Source: an uncultured Treponema sp. (GTDB lineage Bacteria > Spirochaetota > Spirochaetia > Treponematales > Treponemataceae). From it: a stretch of 64,000 bases of DNA. The position numbers and the translations under genes were made by a program. This document shows positions 40,197 to 48,998 of the stretch, piece after piece; the stretch's first letter is position 1, and every line of letters starts with the position of its first letter. The DNA lies in NCBI GenBank assembly GCA_946411505.1, contig CAMKEG010000001.1, forward strand, positions 310,001-374,000. The letters run 5' to 3'. The notes beneath the pieces are model-generated. The model was not told the origin of the DNA. It saw only the letters and a program-made list of their open reading frames with translations, and searched no databases.

Positions 40197-41998
40197 TATT
40201 TTACCCTCCAACTGATGCTGGTAGTCTTTTTCTTGAAGGCTTCCGTTCCAACGTCAAACATCAAGCGGCTTACGAACAAGGCCGTGAATACTGACGAGGC
40301 CACGCCGATGGCCAAGCTGACAGCGAAGCCCTGGATTGTTCCTGTTCCCAATTGGCTAAGGAACATGGCCGCGATGAACGTCGTTATGTTGGAGTCCATG
40401 ATTGCCCAGAAGGCGCCGTCAAAGCCCGCGTCAATCGCGGCGCCCCGGCTCTTTCCAAGACGAAGCTCTTCCTTGATGCGCTCAAAGATGATTACGTTGG
40501 CGTCGACCGCCATGCCCACAGTAAGAATCATGCCGGCGATTGAAGGCAAAGTCAAAGTCAAGTTGAAGGCCGAAAGGACGGCGAAAAGCATGTAAAGGTT
40601 CAAGACCTGGGCGACAATCGCGTTGATTCCGGCTCCCTTATAATAAAGAAGCATGAAGACGAAAATCACGGCCAAGCCGATGGCGAGCGCCATAAGGCCC
40701 GCGCGAATTGTCTGCTCTCCAAGTTCGGCGCCGATTACCTGCTGGCTTTCCACGCTAAGGGGAACTTCAAGCCAAGCGGTCTGCAAAACCTTCTGCAAGT
40801 TCTGCGCCTCTTCCAAGCCAAAGCCGTCGATGCGGACTTGGCCGCCGGCGATTTTTGTCTTGATTGTGGCCGCGCTCTTGATTTTGTTGTCGCTGATTAC
40901 GCAAAGGCGCTCGCCCACATGGTCTCCGGTGAAGTTGGCGAAAATCTCGGCGCCCTCGGAATCCAAGGTAAAGTCAACGCCGGTCTGGCCCATTTGGTCG
41001 CGGCTTACGTCGGCGCTCTTTACGTAGCGGCCGTCAAGCGCGACTTCCTTTTTTACGGCCATGTACTGAAGGAACTCGTCCAAGCCGTAAGAGTCTTTTG
41101 TGTAGTAGCCCAAAATCTCGACGTCTTCGGGAACGACGGAAGGGTCAAGAAGCTTTCCGTCCTCGCCGAAAGTGGCTTCGGGATTTGAGTAGTAGTACTG
41201 CTGGAACTGGCGGGTGGCGTCCTCGTCGACCAAGCGGAAGTTGAGGATGCCTTTTCCCATGATGATTGTGTTAATCGCGTCGCTCTGCTCGGCGCCCGGA
41301 ATTTCGATGTAAACGCGGTCCTCGCCCTGCTGTCGGATGACAGGCTCGGTCAAGCCAAAGCGGTCGATGCGGCTTTTGAGAGTCTCAATCGCCTGCTCCA
41401 TCGCGCGGGCCTTGAAGGCGGCCTCGCCGCCGGAAGCGGCCACAGACTGCTCGTTGTTCTTGACGGCCGCGTCCAAGTCGGCGCGGACGATGATGTTCAT
41501 TCCGCCTGAAAGGTCAAGGCCAAGCTTAACTGAGTTTGTGTAGTTGCGCTTGTCGGCCAAAACCTTTTCGCGGTAGAATTCCTGGCGGACTTCCAAAAGC
41601 TTTTGGTGGATGGAAGAAGCGACGTTCTTTTTTTCGTCGTCGGTCTTGGCCACGCGGCCAAGGCTGAATGAAGAAAGCGCGGCGCCCAAAGTCAATGGCT
41701 CGGGAGCGGCCTTTTTGTATTCCTTAAAATTCTTTTTGGCGGGCTTTTCAAGCCAAGCGTATTTTTCGCCAAGCGCGGCGGAAGAATCGGCCGCCACGTC
41801 CGCTTCGAGGGCCTTGACGTCCTTGGCCGCCTGCTGGACAGAATATTCCTTAATCTTTTCAAGAGACAAAAGCGCCAACTTTTGGTCGGCCTCGCTCGTT
41901 CTAAAATACCAATTGATTGTGGGGCGCAAGAACGCCAGACAAATTCCCAATACTACAAGAAGAATGACAAAACGCCATCTTTTGCTCGACTTTTCCAT
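40196..41998 (-). CDS. secD: Protein translocase subunit SecD
   Basis: 600 aa. N-terminal span, LGLDLSGGMNIIVRAD (the conserved DLxGG motif), a large periplasmic domain with IEIPGAEQSDAI and GQVRIDGFGLEEAQNLQKVL, then five C-terminal spans containing VGMAVDANVIIFERIKEE and TTFIAAMFL. GGAGCG precedes the ATG, 14 bp after yajC. Partner of SecF. Confidence 0.96.
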   Translation of the reverse strand: MEKSSKRWRFVILLVVLGICLAFLRPTINWYFRTSEADQKLALLSLEKIKEYSVQQAAKDVKALEADVAADSSAALGEKYAWLEKPAKKNFKEYKKAAPEPLTLGAALSSFSLGRVAKTDDEKKNVASSIHQKLLEVRQEFYREKVLADKRNYTNSVKLGLDLSGGMNIIVRADLDAAVKNNEQSVAASGGEAAFKARAMEQAIETLKSRIDRFGLTEPVIRQQGEDRVYIEIPGAEQSDAINTIIMGKGILNFRLVDEDATRQFQQYYYSNPEATFGEDGKLLDPSVVPEDVEILGYYTKDSYGLDEFLQYMAVKKEVALDGRYVKSADVSRDQMGQTGVDFTLDSEGAEIFANFTGDHVGERLCVISDNKIKSAATIKTKIAGGQVRIDGFGLEEAQNLQKVLQTAWLEVPLSVESQQVIGAELGEQTIRAGLMALAIGLAVIFVFMLLYYKGAGINAIVAQVLNLYMLFAVLSAFNLTLTLPSIAGMILTVGMAVDANVIIFERIKEELRLGKSRGAAIDAGFDGAFWAIMDSNITTFIAAMFLSQLGTGTIQGFAVSLAIGVASSVFTALFVSRLMFDVGTEAFKKKTTSISWRVK

Positions 41999-42012
41999 TT
42001 TATCGCTCCAAT

Positions 42013-42393
42013 CTATTTGTTTTCTTTATCTTGCTTTTTTTCGTCTTTTGCTTCTGCCTTGGCCGCGTCTTTTTTCTCAGCCTCGGGTTTTACCACGGAA
42101 GCGATGGCGGAACGGTTGAATTCCAACTTTGTGTTGTCGTCAACCTTGAGAATCACGGTCTTTTCCTTTGTCGAGGAAACGACTCCGTGAATGCCGCCGA
42201 TAGTCACAACCTTGTCGCCCTTTTTGAGCGCGGCGAGCATCTTTTCCATTTCCTTCTGCTTTTTGTTTTGAGGGCGAATCAAGAAAAAGTAGAAGATGCC
42301 TATCATCAAAACTACTGTTACGATCAACGAGCCAAAGCTGCCTGTTGTTGAAGTCGCGTTGGGAGCGGCTTGCAAAAGGGGTAAATATGACAT
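42013..42393 (-). CDS. yajC: Preprotein translocase accessory protein YajC
   Basis: 126 aa. One span (IVTVVLMIGIFYFFLIRPQ) followed by the cytosolic KGDKVVTIGGIHGVV and VILKVDDNTKLEFNRSAI strands of the YajC family, then a charged Lys/Glu tail. GGAAGG lies before the ATG. It is the first gene of yajC-secD-secF-ispH, driven by a consensus promoter. Confidence 0.96.
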   Translation of the reverse strand: MSYLPLLQAAPNATSTTGSFGSLIVTVVLMIGIFYFFLIRPQNKKQKEMEKMLAALKKGDKVVTIGGIHGVVSSTKEKTVILKVDDNTKLEFNRSAIASVVKPEAEKKDAAKAEAKDEKKQDKENK

Positions 42394-42431
42394 ATTTTCC
42401 TTCCTAAAACTTTAAAATGTATAGTAGAACC

Positions 42432-42460
42432 ATTATATAGTAAGCGCCAGCTCTTGTCAA
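42432..42460 (-). promoter_or_regulatory. Consensus promoter of yajC-secDF-ispH
   Basis: On the minus strand TTGACA (42455-42460), 17-bp spacer, TATAAT (42432-42437). Its -35 box lies only 18 bp beyond the stop of the upstream S41 gene; the leader is about 30 nt. Confidence 0.85.
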
Positions 42461-42477
42461 GGGCTGACGCCGCCGCC

Positions 42478-44310
42478 TTACTTCAAGCCATTGATGAACG
42501 AAACCAAGGCGGTCCTGTCGTAATAGGCGGCGGGGTCGCTTATCGTGTAGTCAGGCTCGGCTCCCTGGTCGATGTCGTAGTAAGAGCCGTTTTTGGCGCG
42601 GCAAAGGCGCATCGGGCCTGAAATGCGAAAGCAAGTTCCCCAGGCCGATGAAATCGGCTGGACAACGCAGGCGCCGCCGCCGGAAGTCCTTCCCAGCAAG
42701 GTGACTTTTTCGGACTCCTTGAACAAGTTGGGGACAAGGTTTCCGCAAGAAAAGCTGCAAGGCGACACAAGGCAAAAAAGCTTTCGGCTTCCAAGCGTGT
42801 CGTTTTCGTCAAACCCGTGGTCGCGGTTGGCGTCGCAGCGGTAGCTTGTGGAACACAAGGCGCCTGTGGCCGTGTCCTTAAACGAAACGGTCGTCTCGCC
42901 CAAAAACCAGGCCGCCACAAACACGGCCGTGTCGGCCGTTCCGCCAAAGTTTACGCTAAGGTCGATGACGACGTTCTTAATGGAGTGGTTTTCTGAAATT
43001 TTCTTGTGGGCCTTCATTATGAGGCCGATTGTGTCGTTGTCAGGAAAAGTGTCGGGGTCTTCCGTGTAGTACTTGTCAAGGTCGGCCATAAAATCGGGAG
43101 CCATCTCAAAAACGTCAAAGGTCACAAAGGCCGTGTCGCCGACCTCTTGGTAACCGGGAACGCCATATGGATAAGTTTCTTTTGGATAGCTGGCCGGCGG
43201 ATACGCGGCCTCGCGGGCGGCCTTGTAAATTTTTTCGTATCCGTCTATGCGCTCGCGGGCGGCGCCGTTGGGCTTGTATTCGGGATGCTCTCCCGTAAGA
43301 TATGAAAAATTGTACCATTTGCAGTGGTTGTCGTCCAAAAAGTCGCCGATTAAATGGTAAATGGCCTTGTCGGCGTCAAAGACGCTGGGGCCTGTCAAAA
43401 AGGACTTAAGGTTGAATTGCGGCGCGATTGAAGCGGCGACGCTCATCTGGACGGCGCCCTGGCTTTGGAAAAGCTGGTCAAAGCTTTGAATGCCGTGCTG
43501 TTCCTTTAGGCCGTAAAGAAGGTCAAGCGCCATGCAAAGCTCTCCGTAGCCGAACTTTGTCAAGGCGTCGCTTCGCTCGCCCTTGTTTCCTTGGTAGTAA
43601 AGCTCCCTGTCGGCCTTGTTTCCTTTTTCCGACAAGTCGGAGCACCAAATTACTGTCTTTCCGTTAAAGTAAAGGCTGTTCAAGAAAACGGGAGCAAAAA
43701 AAAGGTCGGAGAAAGTTTGCAGCGGAAGCAAGTATTTTCCGTCGCGAATCACAAGGTCTATGCCGTAGTTTGAAAGATTGATTTCGAGCGGCTCGCCAAA
43801 GCGCGGAAGGTATTTGGGCTCGACCTTTTTTATAAGGCGCGGCCTGTTTTGCTCGTCAAAAAATTCAAGGCTTGTCACGTCAAGAATCGTAGACTTGCCG
43901 GGGGTCATCGTGAACAGGTTGTAGTCGTCAAAGCGAATCACGTCATTTTCAAAGTCAATGGTCATGGCGGAGTCAACCTTGTAAACCTCGTTTTTTCTTA
44001 CGCAAGTCATGACAGCGCCGTTTTTGGCGACCGTCATTTGAACCGGCTTGTCATATAACACGTAAAGCGCTTTGTAAAAATCAATCATGTCGCCGGCTTC
44101 GATGTACGGAAGGTCGTTCACGCCGTCCACAAAATGAAGCGGCAAGTCCAGAAGTTTCTGGCCATTAAAACAAAGCGGATACTTGTTTTCCGTCCTTTGA
44201 TGGGTCGCGTAATAAAGCGCAATCTGATTGTCGATTGAGTCGCCGTTTGAACAAGACGCCAGGCACAAGGCAAAAGCAAGGGAAATCGCAAACAAAATAA
44301 TTTTTTTCAT
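42478..44310 (-). CDS. S41-family (C-terminal-processing-like) peptidase lipoprotein
   Basis: 610 aa. Lipobox L17-A18-S19-C20, so exported and lipidated. The first 320 residues are a beta-rich domain of unknown type with a copper-amine-oxidase-like stretch (LVIRDGKYLLPLQTFSDLFF). The S41 fold covers about 385-610: IKNVVIDLSVNFGGTADTAV, then LFCLVSPCSFSCGNLVPNLF with the likely nucleophile Ser521, and TLLGRTSGGGACVVQPI. There is no PDZ domain. It is 11 bp from the ABC ATPase gene and has AGGAG before the ATG, so it belongs to the amino-acid transport operon; it may supply peptides or amino acids for uptake. Confidence 0.85.
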   Translation of the reverse strand: MKKIILFAISLAFALCLASCSNGDSIDNQIALYYATHQRTENKYPLCFNGQKLLDLPLHFVDGVNDLPYIEAGDMIDFYKALYVLYDKPVQMTVAKNGAVMTCVRKNEVYKVDSAMTIDFENDVIRFDDYNLFTMTPGKSTILDVTSLEFFDEQNRPRLIKKVEPKYLPRFGEPLEINLSNYGIDLVIRDGKYLLPLQTFSDLFFAPVFLNSLYFNGKTVIWCSDLSEKGNKADRELYYQGNKGERSDALTKFGYGELCMALDLLYGLKEQHGIQSFDQLFQSQGAVQMSVAASIAPQFNLKSFLTGPSVFDADKAIYHLIGDFLDDNHCKWYNFSYLTGEHPEYKPNGAARERIDGYEKIYKAAREAAYPPASYPKETYPYGVPGYQEVGDTAFVTFDVFEMAPDFMADLDKYYTEDPDTFPDNDTIGLIMKAHKKISENHSIKNVVIDLSVNFGGTADTAVFVAAWFLGETTVSFKDTATGALCSTSYRCDANRDHGFDENDTLGSRKLFCLVSPCSFSCGNLVPNLFKESEKVTLLGRTSGGGACVVQPISSAWGTCFRISGPMRLCRAKNGSYYDIDQGAEPDYTISDPAAYYDRTALVSFINGLK

Positions 44311-44320
44311 GCGGTCGCTC

Positions 44321-45079
44321 CTATTTTTCAGAAAACCTCTTTAGGAAAAGTTTTGTTCTTTCTTCTTTGGGAGAATTAATAACTTGCGCCGGGTCGCCGC
44401 GCTCCACCACCAAGCCGCCGTCGATGAAAATAATCTCGTCGCTGGTGTCGCGGGCAAAGGCCATCTCGTGGGTGACAACAATCATGGCCATTTTTTGGGC
44501 GGCAAGGCTTTTTATGACGGCCAAAACTTCGCCGGTAAGCTCGGGGTCAAGCGCGCTGGTAGGCTCGTCAAAGACCAGGACTTGGGGATTGAGCGCCAGC
44601 GCGCGGGCAATCGCCACCCGCTGCTGCTGGCCGCCCGACAATTGCTGGGGATAGCGGTCCACGCGGTCGGAAAGGTTCATGCGGCCAAGCCATTCGCGGG
44701 CGTTTTGCTCGGCGAGCTTTCGGGGAATTTTTTTTACGCGGACTTGCGGCTCCACGACGTTCTGCAAAACCGAATAATGCGGAAAAAGGTTGAAGTTTTG
44801 AAAAACCATTCCTACTTTAAGGCCGATTGCCCTTAAGTCGCTTTTTGAAGCGTAGACTCCGTCCTTGACCAAAAAGCCGCCGCAAACCTCTATCGTTCCG
44901 CCGGAAACCGGAGTAAGCTGGCAAAGGCAGCGCAATATCGTGGACTTGCCGGAGCCTGACGGGCCGATTATGGAAAGAGTTTTTCCGCGGGGCAAATCAA
45001 ACGAAATGTCCTTTAAAATGTCGCCTCGGCCAAAATTCTTCTTTAAATTTTTGACGCTGACTACGATATCGCTTTCCAT
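44321..45079 (-). CDS. Polar amino-acid ABC transporter, ATP-binding protein
   Basis: 252 aa from ATG 45079. Walker A GPSGSGKST, signature LSGGQQQRVAIARAL, Walker B VLVFDEPTSALDPE and switch VTHEMAF; the GlnQ/HisP/ArtP type is clear. The start is 8 bp after the permease stop, with AGTGAG upstream. It energises uptake by the permease and receptor encoded upstream in the same operon. Confidence 0.95.
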   Translation of the reverse strand: MESDIVVSVKNLKKNFGRGDILKDISFDLPRGKTLSIIGPSGSGKSTILRCLCQLTPVSGGTIEVCGGFLVKDGVYASKSDLRAIGLKVGMVFQNFNLFPHYSVLQNVVEPQVRVKKIPRKLAEQNAREWLGRMNLSDRVDRYPQQLSGGQQQRVAIARALALNPQVLVFDEPTSALDPELTGEVLAVIKSLAAQKMAMIVVTHEMAFARDTSDEIIFIDGGLVVERGDPAQVINSPKEERTKLFLKRFSEK

Positions 45080-45086
45080 AAACAAC

Positions 45087-45722
45087 TCACTTGTAATAAG
45101 ACAATTTTTTTTCTATGCGGCTAAAGATAAAGGTTACGATTCCGTTCATTATAAAATAAAAGGCGCCCGCCACAAAAAGCGGAACCGTGGAAAAGACTCG
45201 GTTGGACGCTGACTTGGCCACGTGAAGAAGCTCCACCACTCCGATGACCGTGACAAGCGCGGTGTCCTTTACAAGGGTGATGACTTCGTTGCCCATCGCG
45301 GGCATGATTCTTTTTATGACTTGCGGAACTATTATAAAAACAAAGGCTTGGCTCTTGCTGTACCCAAGAATCTTGGCCGCCTCCTTCTGCCCTTGCGGAA
45401 CGCTTTCAAAGCCGCCCCGGTAAATCTCGGCGAAGTAAGCCGCGTAGTTGACGGACATCGCGATGATGGCCGCCGCAAAACGGTCAAAGGAAAAGCCAAA
45501 AAGAAGCCCAGGAATGAAGTAGACGCAAATCAATTGCAGCATCAGGGGCGTTCCGCGAATCAAAAGCAAGAAAAACTGCGCCGCCTTTTTTAGCGGATAG
45601 AATTTAGACATTCTAGCCGCGCAAAAAAAGACAGCGAGAGGAATCGAAAAAATTAACGTAAGCAAAAATATCTCGACGGAAACCCACGTTCCGGCAAGCA
45701 TGGAAAGCATCAAGTCTCGCAA
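45087..45722 (-). CDS. Polar amino-acid ABC transporter, permease
   Basis: 211 aa, five predicted spans, with the HisM/GlnP-type EAA loop (AYFAEIYRGGFESVPQGQKEAAKILGYS region, about 92-120) and the conserved LIRGTPLMLQL. It lies 9 bp after the receptor gene and 8 bp before the ATPase gene. Confidence 0.95.
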   Translation of the reverse strand: MRDLMLSMLAGTWVSVEIFLLTLIFSIPLAVFFCAARMSKFYPLKKAAQFFLLLIRGTPLMLQLICVYFIPGLLFGFSFDRFAAAIIAMSVNYAAYFAEIYRGGFESVPQGQKEAAKILGYSKSQAFVFIIVPQVIKRIMPAMGNEVITLVKDTALVTVIGVVELLHVAKSASNRVFSTVPLFVAGAFYFIMNGIVTFIFSRIEKKLSYYK

Positions 45723-45731
45723 TTTGCTTCC

Positions 45732-46538
45732 TTACTTAGCGATTACTGTGATGTCGCTTCCGAACCATTTGGAGCTGATTCTATTGACAGTTCCGTCGGC
45801 CGCCATATCCTCCAAAGCCTTCTGGACAGCTTGGGTCAACTGGACGTCGTTCTTTCTGAAGGCGATTCCGTATTCTTCCGAAGCAAGGCTTTCGTCAAGC
45901 AAGGTCAAGGGAAGCTGTGAAAGCTCTATTGAGTATTCGGCCACGACGCTGTCCATGACAACGCCGTCAACGCCTCCGATTACCAAGTCGTTAAGGGCCA
46001 TCAAGTTTTGATCAAGGAAAACAAGCTCCTTTACGCCGGCCTTAAAGTCCGGGCTGTCGTTGACAGCGTCCTCGGCGCTTGAGCCGCTCTGCAAGGCGAT
46101 TCTTTTTCCCTTGAGGTCCGCCAAAGTCTTATAGCCGGAGTCGGCGCGGACAACGACAACCTGCTTGTTGTTAAGGTAGGGCCTTGAGAAGCTGAGGGCC
46201 TTTTTGCGCTCCTCCGTGATTGTGAGTCCGTTCCAAATGCAGTCTATTTTTCCGGAATTGAGCTCCTGCTCCTTTGAGTCCCAGTTAATCGGCTGGGCCT
46301 TGAACTTCACTCCCAAGCGGGCGGCCACTTCCTTGGCCAAGTCGATGTCAAAGCCGACGATTTCGTTCTTTTCGTCGCGGAATCCCATCGGCGGAAAAGA
46401 GTCGTCCAAGCCAAGGACAAAGACGCCCCTGCTCTTAAGCTCGACAAAAGAATTGTCGCCGTTGGAGCCCTTCTTGGCGCATCCAACAAGACTTGCGGCC
46501 AAGAGCGCCGCGGCAACTAGCAAAGCGATTTTTTTCAT
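45732..46538 (-). CDS. Polar amino-acid ABC transporter, substrate-binding lipoprotein
   Basis: 268 aa. Lipobox LVGC (Cys20). The SBP_bac_3 fold is shown by LGLDDSFPPMGFRDEKNEIV, FDIDLAKEVAARLGVK, IDCIWNGLTITEERKKALSFS and AEYSIELSQ. GGAGGTAC precedes the ATG. The specificity is not determined by visible motifs, but the position directly after argH (29 bp) points to arginine, ornithine or a related amino acid; this is inference. Confidence 0.93.
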   Translation of the reverse strand: MKKIALLVAAALLAASLVGCAKKGSNGDNSFVELKSRGVFVLGLDDSFPPMGFRDEKNEIVGFDIDLAKEVAARLGVKFKAQPINWDSKEQELNSGKIDCIWNGLTITEERKKALSFSRPYLNNKQVVVVRADSGYKTLADLKGKRIALQSGSSAEDAVNDSPDFKAGVKELVFLDQNLMALNDLVIGGVDGVVMDSVVAEYSIELSQLPLTLLDESLASEEYGIAFRKNDVQLTQAVQKALEDMAADGTVNRISSKWFGSDITVIAK

Positions 46539-46567
46539 TCTGTACCTCCAAAAATGCAGACGTAAAA

Positions 46568-47983
46568 TTATTTCTTTATTTTTTTTGCGATTTTTTTAAG
46601 CGCGGCAACCTGCTCCTTCACGCGCTCGGGAGCGGTTCCGCCAATGGTCTTGCGCCCGGCGGCGCAGGCTGCGGGCGTTATCAAATCGTAAATGTCCTCG
46701 CCTATCAATTTTGAGCACCGCTGGAATTCCTCGACGCACAAGTCCTCCAAGCGGACGCCCGCGTCGATGGCCATTCGGACGGCTTTTGCGCTGATTCCGT
46801 GCGCCTCGCGGAAAGGAACGCCCTTCCTTACAAGGTAGTCGGCCACGTCCGTCGCGTTGAGGTAGCCGTCCTGGCAAGAGTCGGCCATCTTCTTTTTGTT
46901 GAAAGAGGCGCTGCTTATCATGTAAGTGAAGACCGTCAAGCAGGAAGAGACGGTGTCCATCGCGTCAAAGAGAGGCGCCTTGTCTTCCTGCAAGTCGCGG
47001 TCATAAGAAAGCGGAAGGCCCTTCATCATCGTAAGAAGGTTGATCAGGTCTCCGTAAACCTTTCCCGTGCGGCCGCGAATAAGCTCGGCAAAGTCGGGGT
47101 TCTTTTTTTGCGGCATTATCGAAGAGCCGGTGGACCATTTTTCGCTAAGGTTGATGAAGTTGAACTCGCTTGTGGCCCACAAGACGATTTCTTCGCAAAA
47201 GCGGCTTAAGTGCATTTGCAAAAGGCTAAAGGCGCTCGCAAACTCTATGCAGTAGTCGCGGTCGCTCACGCTGTCGATTGAGTTGGGCGTGGGGCCGTCA
47301 AAGCCCAAAAGCTTTGCCGTCATTTTTCTGTCAAGCGGAAGGCCGCTTCCGGCCAAGGCGCCGCTTCCAAGGGGGCTCAAGTTTATTCGCGCCAAGGCGT
47401 CCTCCAAGCGGCTCCAGTCGCGCTCCAAGCTCCAGGCCCAGGCGCACAGGTGCTGGCCCAAGGTGACGGGCTGCGCGTGCTGCATGTGTGTGTAGCCCGG
47501 CATAAGGGTGTCGGCGTTTTTTGAGGCGATAGAGGCCAGAGCGTCAATCAGCGAAAGGATTTTGTTTTGCAAAAGCGGAATCACGCGGCGCAAGTGGATG
47601 CGCTCGTCAAGCGCGATTTGGTCGTTGCGGCTTCGTCCTGTGTGAAGCTTTTTTCCGGCCGCTCCGATTCTGTCCGTGAGCGTGGCTTCGATGAAGGAAT
47701 GGATGTCCTCGGCGCTGTAGTCGATTTTTAGCTTTCCGCTTTCCAAGTCTTTTTTGATTGAAAGAAGGCCCGCCTTTATTTTGGCCGCTTCCGCCTTGGA
47801 GACAAGTCCGGTCTGGCCGAGCATTTGGGCGTGCGCGAGCGAGCCTTGAATGTCGTCAAAGGCCATGCGCTCGTCTACATATATAGAAGTTTCAAACTCA
47901 ACGGCCGCCGCGTCGGGGCCTTCCTTAAAGCGGCCGCTCCAAAGAGCCGCGTGATTGTCGGAGGTAATCGTTCCGTGTCGCAT
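46568..47983 (-). CDS. argH: Argininosuccinate lyase
   Basis: 471 aa from ATG 47983; in-frame codons upstream to 48001 lie inside the promoter. Fumarase/aspartase superfamily signature GSSIMPQKKNPD, plus HTGRSRNDQIALD and TPGYTHMQHAQP-type motif (MPGYTHMQHAQPVTLGQH). It cleaves argininosuccinate to arginine and fumarate in the last step of arginine synthesis. Its -10 box lies 8 nt before the start codon with no ribosome-binding site, so the mRNA is probably near-leaderless. It heads a unit with an amino-acid ABC transporter and an S41 peptidase. Confidence 0.95.
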   Translation of the reverse strand: MRHGTITSDNHAALWSGRFKEGPDAAAVEFETSIYVDERMAFDDIQGSLAHAQMLGQTGLVSKAEAAKIKAGLLSIKKDLESGKLKIDYSAEDIHSFIEATLTDRIGAAGKKLHTGRSRNDQIALDERIHLRRVIPLLQNKILSLIDALASIASKNADTLMPGYTHMQHAQPVTLGQHLCAWAWSLERDWSRLEDALARINLSPLGSGALAGSGLPLDRKMTAKLLGFDGPTPNSIDSVSDRDYCIEFASAFSLLQMHLSRFCEEIVLWATSEFNFINLSEKWSTGSSIMPQKKNPDFAELIRGRTGKVYGDLINLLTMMKGLPLSYDRDLQEDKAPLFDAMDTVSSCLTVFTYMISSASFNKKKMADSCQDGYLNATDVADYLVRKGVPFREAHGISAKAVRMAIDAGVRLEDLCVEEFQRCSKLIGEDIYDLITPAACAAGRKTIGGTAPERVKEQVAALKKIAKKIKK

Positions 47984-47991
47984 AGAAGGAT

Positions 47992-48020
47992 ATGATAGCA
48001 AAAAACATATTTTTTTTCAA
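47992..48020 (-). promoter_or_regulatory. argH promoter, leaderless arrangement
   Basis: On the minus strand TTGAAA (48015-48020), 17-bp spacer, TATCAT (47992-47997), then 8 nt to ATG 47983. Confidence 0.65.
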
Positions 48021-48185
48021 GAACGCCGCGCTTGCGCGAGAACCGCTCTGGTTGGTTGGATAAATACAACAAACCAAAATTCCCGCGAAATTTGCGCAAA
48101 ATTCTTGCGATTTTTCCGCCAAAAGCGCTAAAAAATGCGCAATCGCGGCAACCTTATAGCAAAGAAAACTGTAAGGAGATATTTT

Positions 48186-48995
48186 ATGAAAAGAAAATCA
48201 TTTGACGAGCTCACATTTGCCGACGACGGAATGTTCCAAACGGTGATGAAAAACCCTGAGCTTTCGGCGGAACTGGTGGAGCGGCTTTTGGGCGTCCGCG
48301 TCAAGCAAGTTGAGTATCCGGAACTTGAAAAGGCCATAGAGCCCTACTACACCAGCAGGGGCGTGCGGCTGGACGTTTACCTTAAGGACGAGGACAGGGC
48401 GATTGACGTGGAGCTGCAGTCCTATCCGCAAAAGGCGCTCGGCAAGCGCATGCGCTACTACCAGTCGATGGTGGACTGCGACTGCCTTATGAAAGGCCAG
48501 CCCTACACCAAGCTAAGGGAAAGCTACATTCTTTTCATCTGCAAGTTCGACCCCTTCCGCGACGCCGCAAAAAGCGGCAACGGCCTGCCCCGCTACACTT
48601 TCCGCAACATTTGCGCCGAAAACAATTCCGTGAATTTGGATGACAAATGCGTCAAAGTCGTGTATAATGCAAGCGCTTACAAGAGCGAGGAAGATCCAAA
48701 AGTCCGCGCGCTCTTGCGCTTTATCCAGACCAACGAGCCGGGCGAGGACGACTTTTCCAAGCGCCTTTCCGAGTTCGTGGCAAGAGTCAAGGAAAACGAA
48801 AAATTCAGAAAGGAGTTTTCTGACATGAATTTGCATGATTTTGACATTATGACCGAAGCCAAGGAAGAAGGCCTTGCCGAGGGCGCGCGGCAAAAAGCCG
48901 TGGAGAATGCGCGAAACCTCAAGGCCGCCGGCGTTGACATTAACATAATAGCCAAGTGCGTCGGACTTAGCGTTGAGGAAGTTAAAAAACTTTAG
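48186..48995 (+). CDS. Rpn/PD-(D/E)XK family nuclease (recombination-promoting nuclease-like)
   Basis: 269 aa from ATG 48186, set by AAGGAG at 48173-48178. The PDDEXK_2/Rpn pattern is intact: FADDGMFQTVMKNPELSAEL, catalytic Asp63 in SRGVRLDVYL and Glu76-x-Gln78 in RAIDVELQSYP, then KRMRYYQSMVD. The C-terminal tail has EEGLAEGARQKAVENARNL and INIIAKCVGLSVEEVKKL, the usual helical Rpn tail. Such proteins are often annotated as transposases, but no transposon ends are visible; known relatives are DNases that stimulate recombination and can act in phage defence. An internal Shine-Dalgarno/ATG at 48811-48827 could yield a 56-aa tail protein. TATAAT at 48662-48667 lies within the gene. Confidence 0.88.
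   Translation: MKRKSFDELTFADDGMFQTVMKNPELSAELVERLLGVRVKQVEYPELEKAIEPYYTSRGVRLDVYLKDEDRAIDVELQSYPQKALGKRMRYYQSMVDCDCLMKGQPYTKLRESYILFICKFDPFRDAAKSGNGLPRYTFRNICAENNSVNLDDKCVKVVYNASAYKSEEDPKVRALLRFIQTNEPGEDDFSKRLSEFVARVKENEKFRKEFSDMNLHDFDIMTEAKEEGLAEGARQKAVENARNLKAAGVDINIIAKCVGLSVEEVKKL
48825..48995 (+). CDS. Candidate intragenic short form of the Rpn tail (56 aa)
   Basis: AGGAG (48811-48815) stands 9 nt before an in-frame ATG (48825), which starts MNLHDFDIMTEAKEEGLAE and ends at the rpn stop. The paralogous tail downstream has the same layout (GAGGAG, 9 nt, ATG, MNLTEFNEE). Rpn proteins of E. coli are known to be accompanied by small C-terminal proteins, translated from inside the gene, that block their toxicity. 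This is predicted by analogy and by the conserved start signal. Confidence 0.5.
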   Translation: MNLHDFDIMTEAKEEGLAEGARQKAVENARNLKAAGVDINIIAKCVGLSVEEVKKL

Positions 48996-48998
48996 GCC

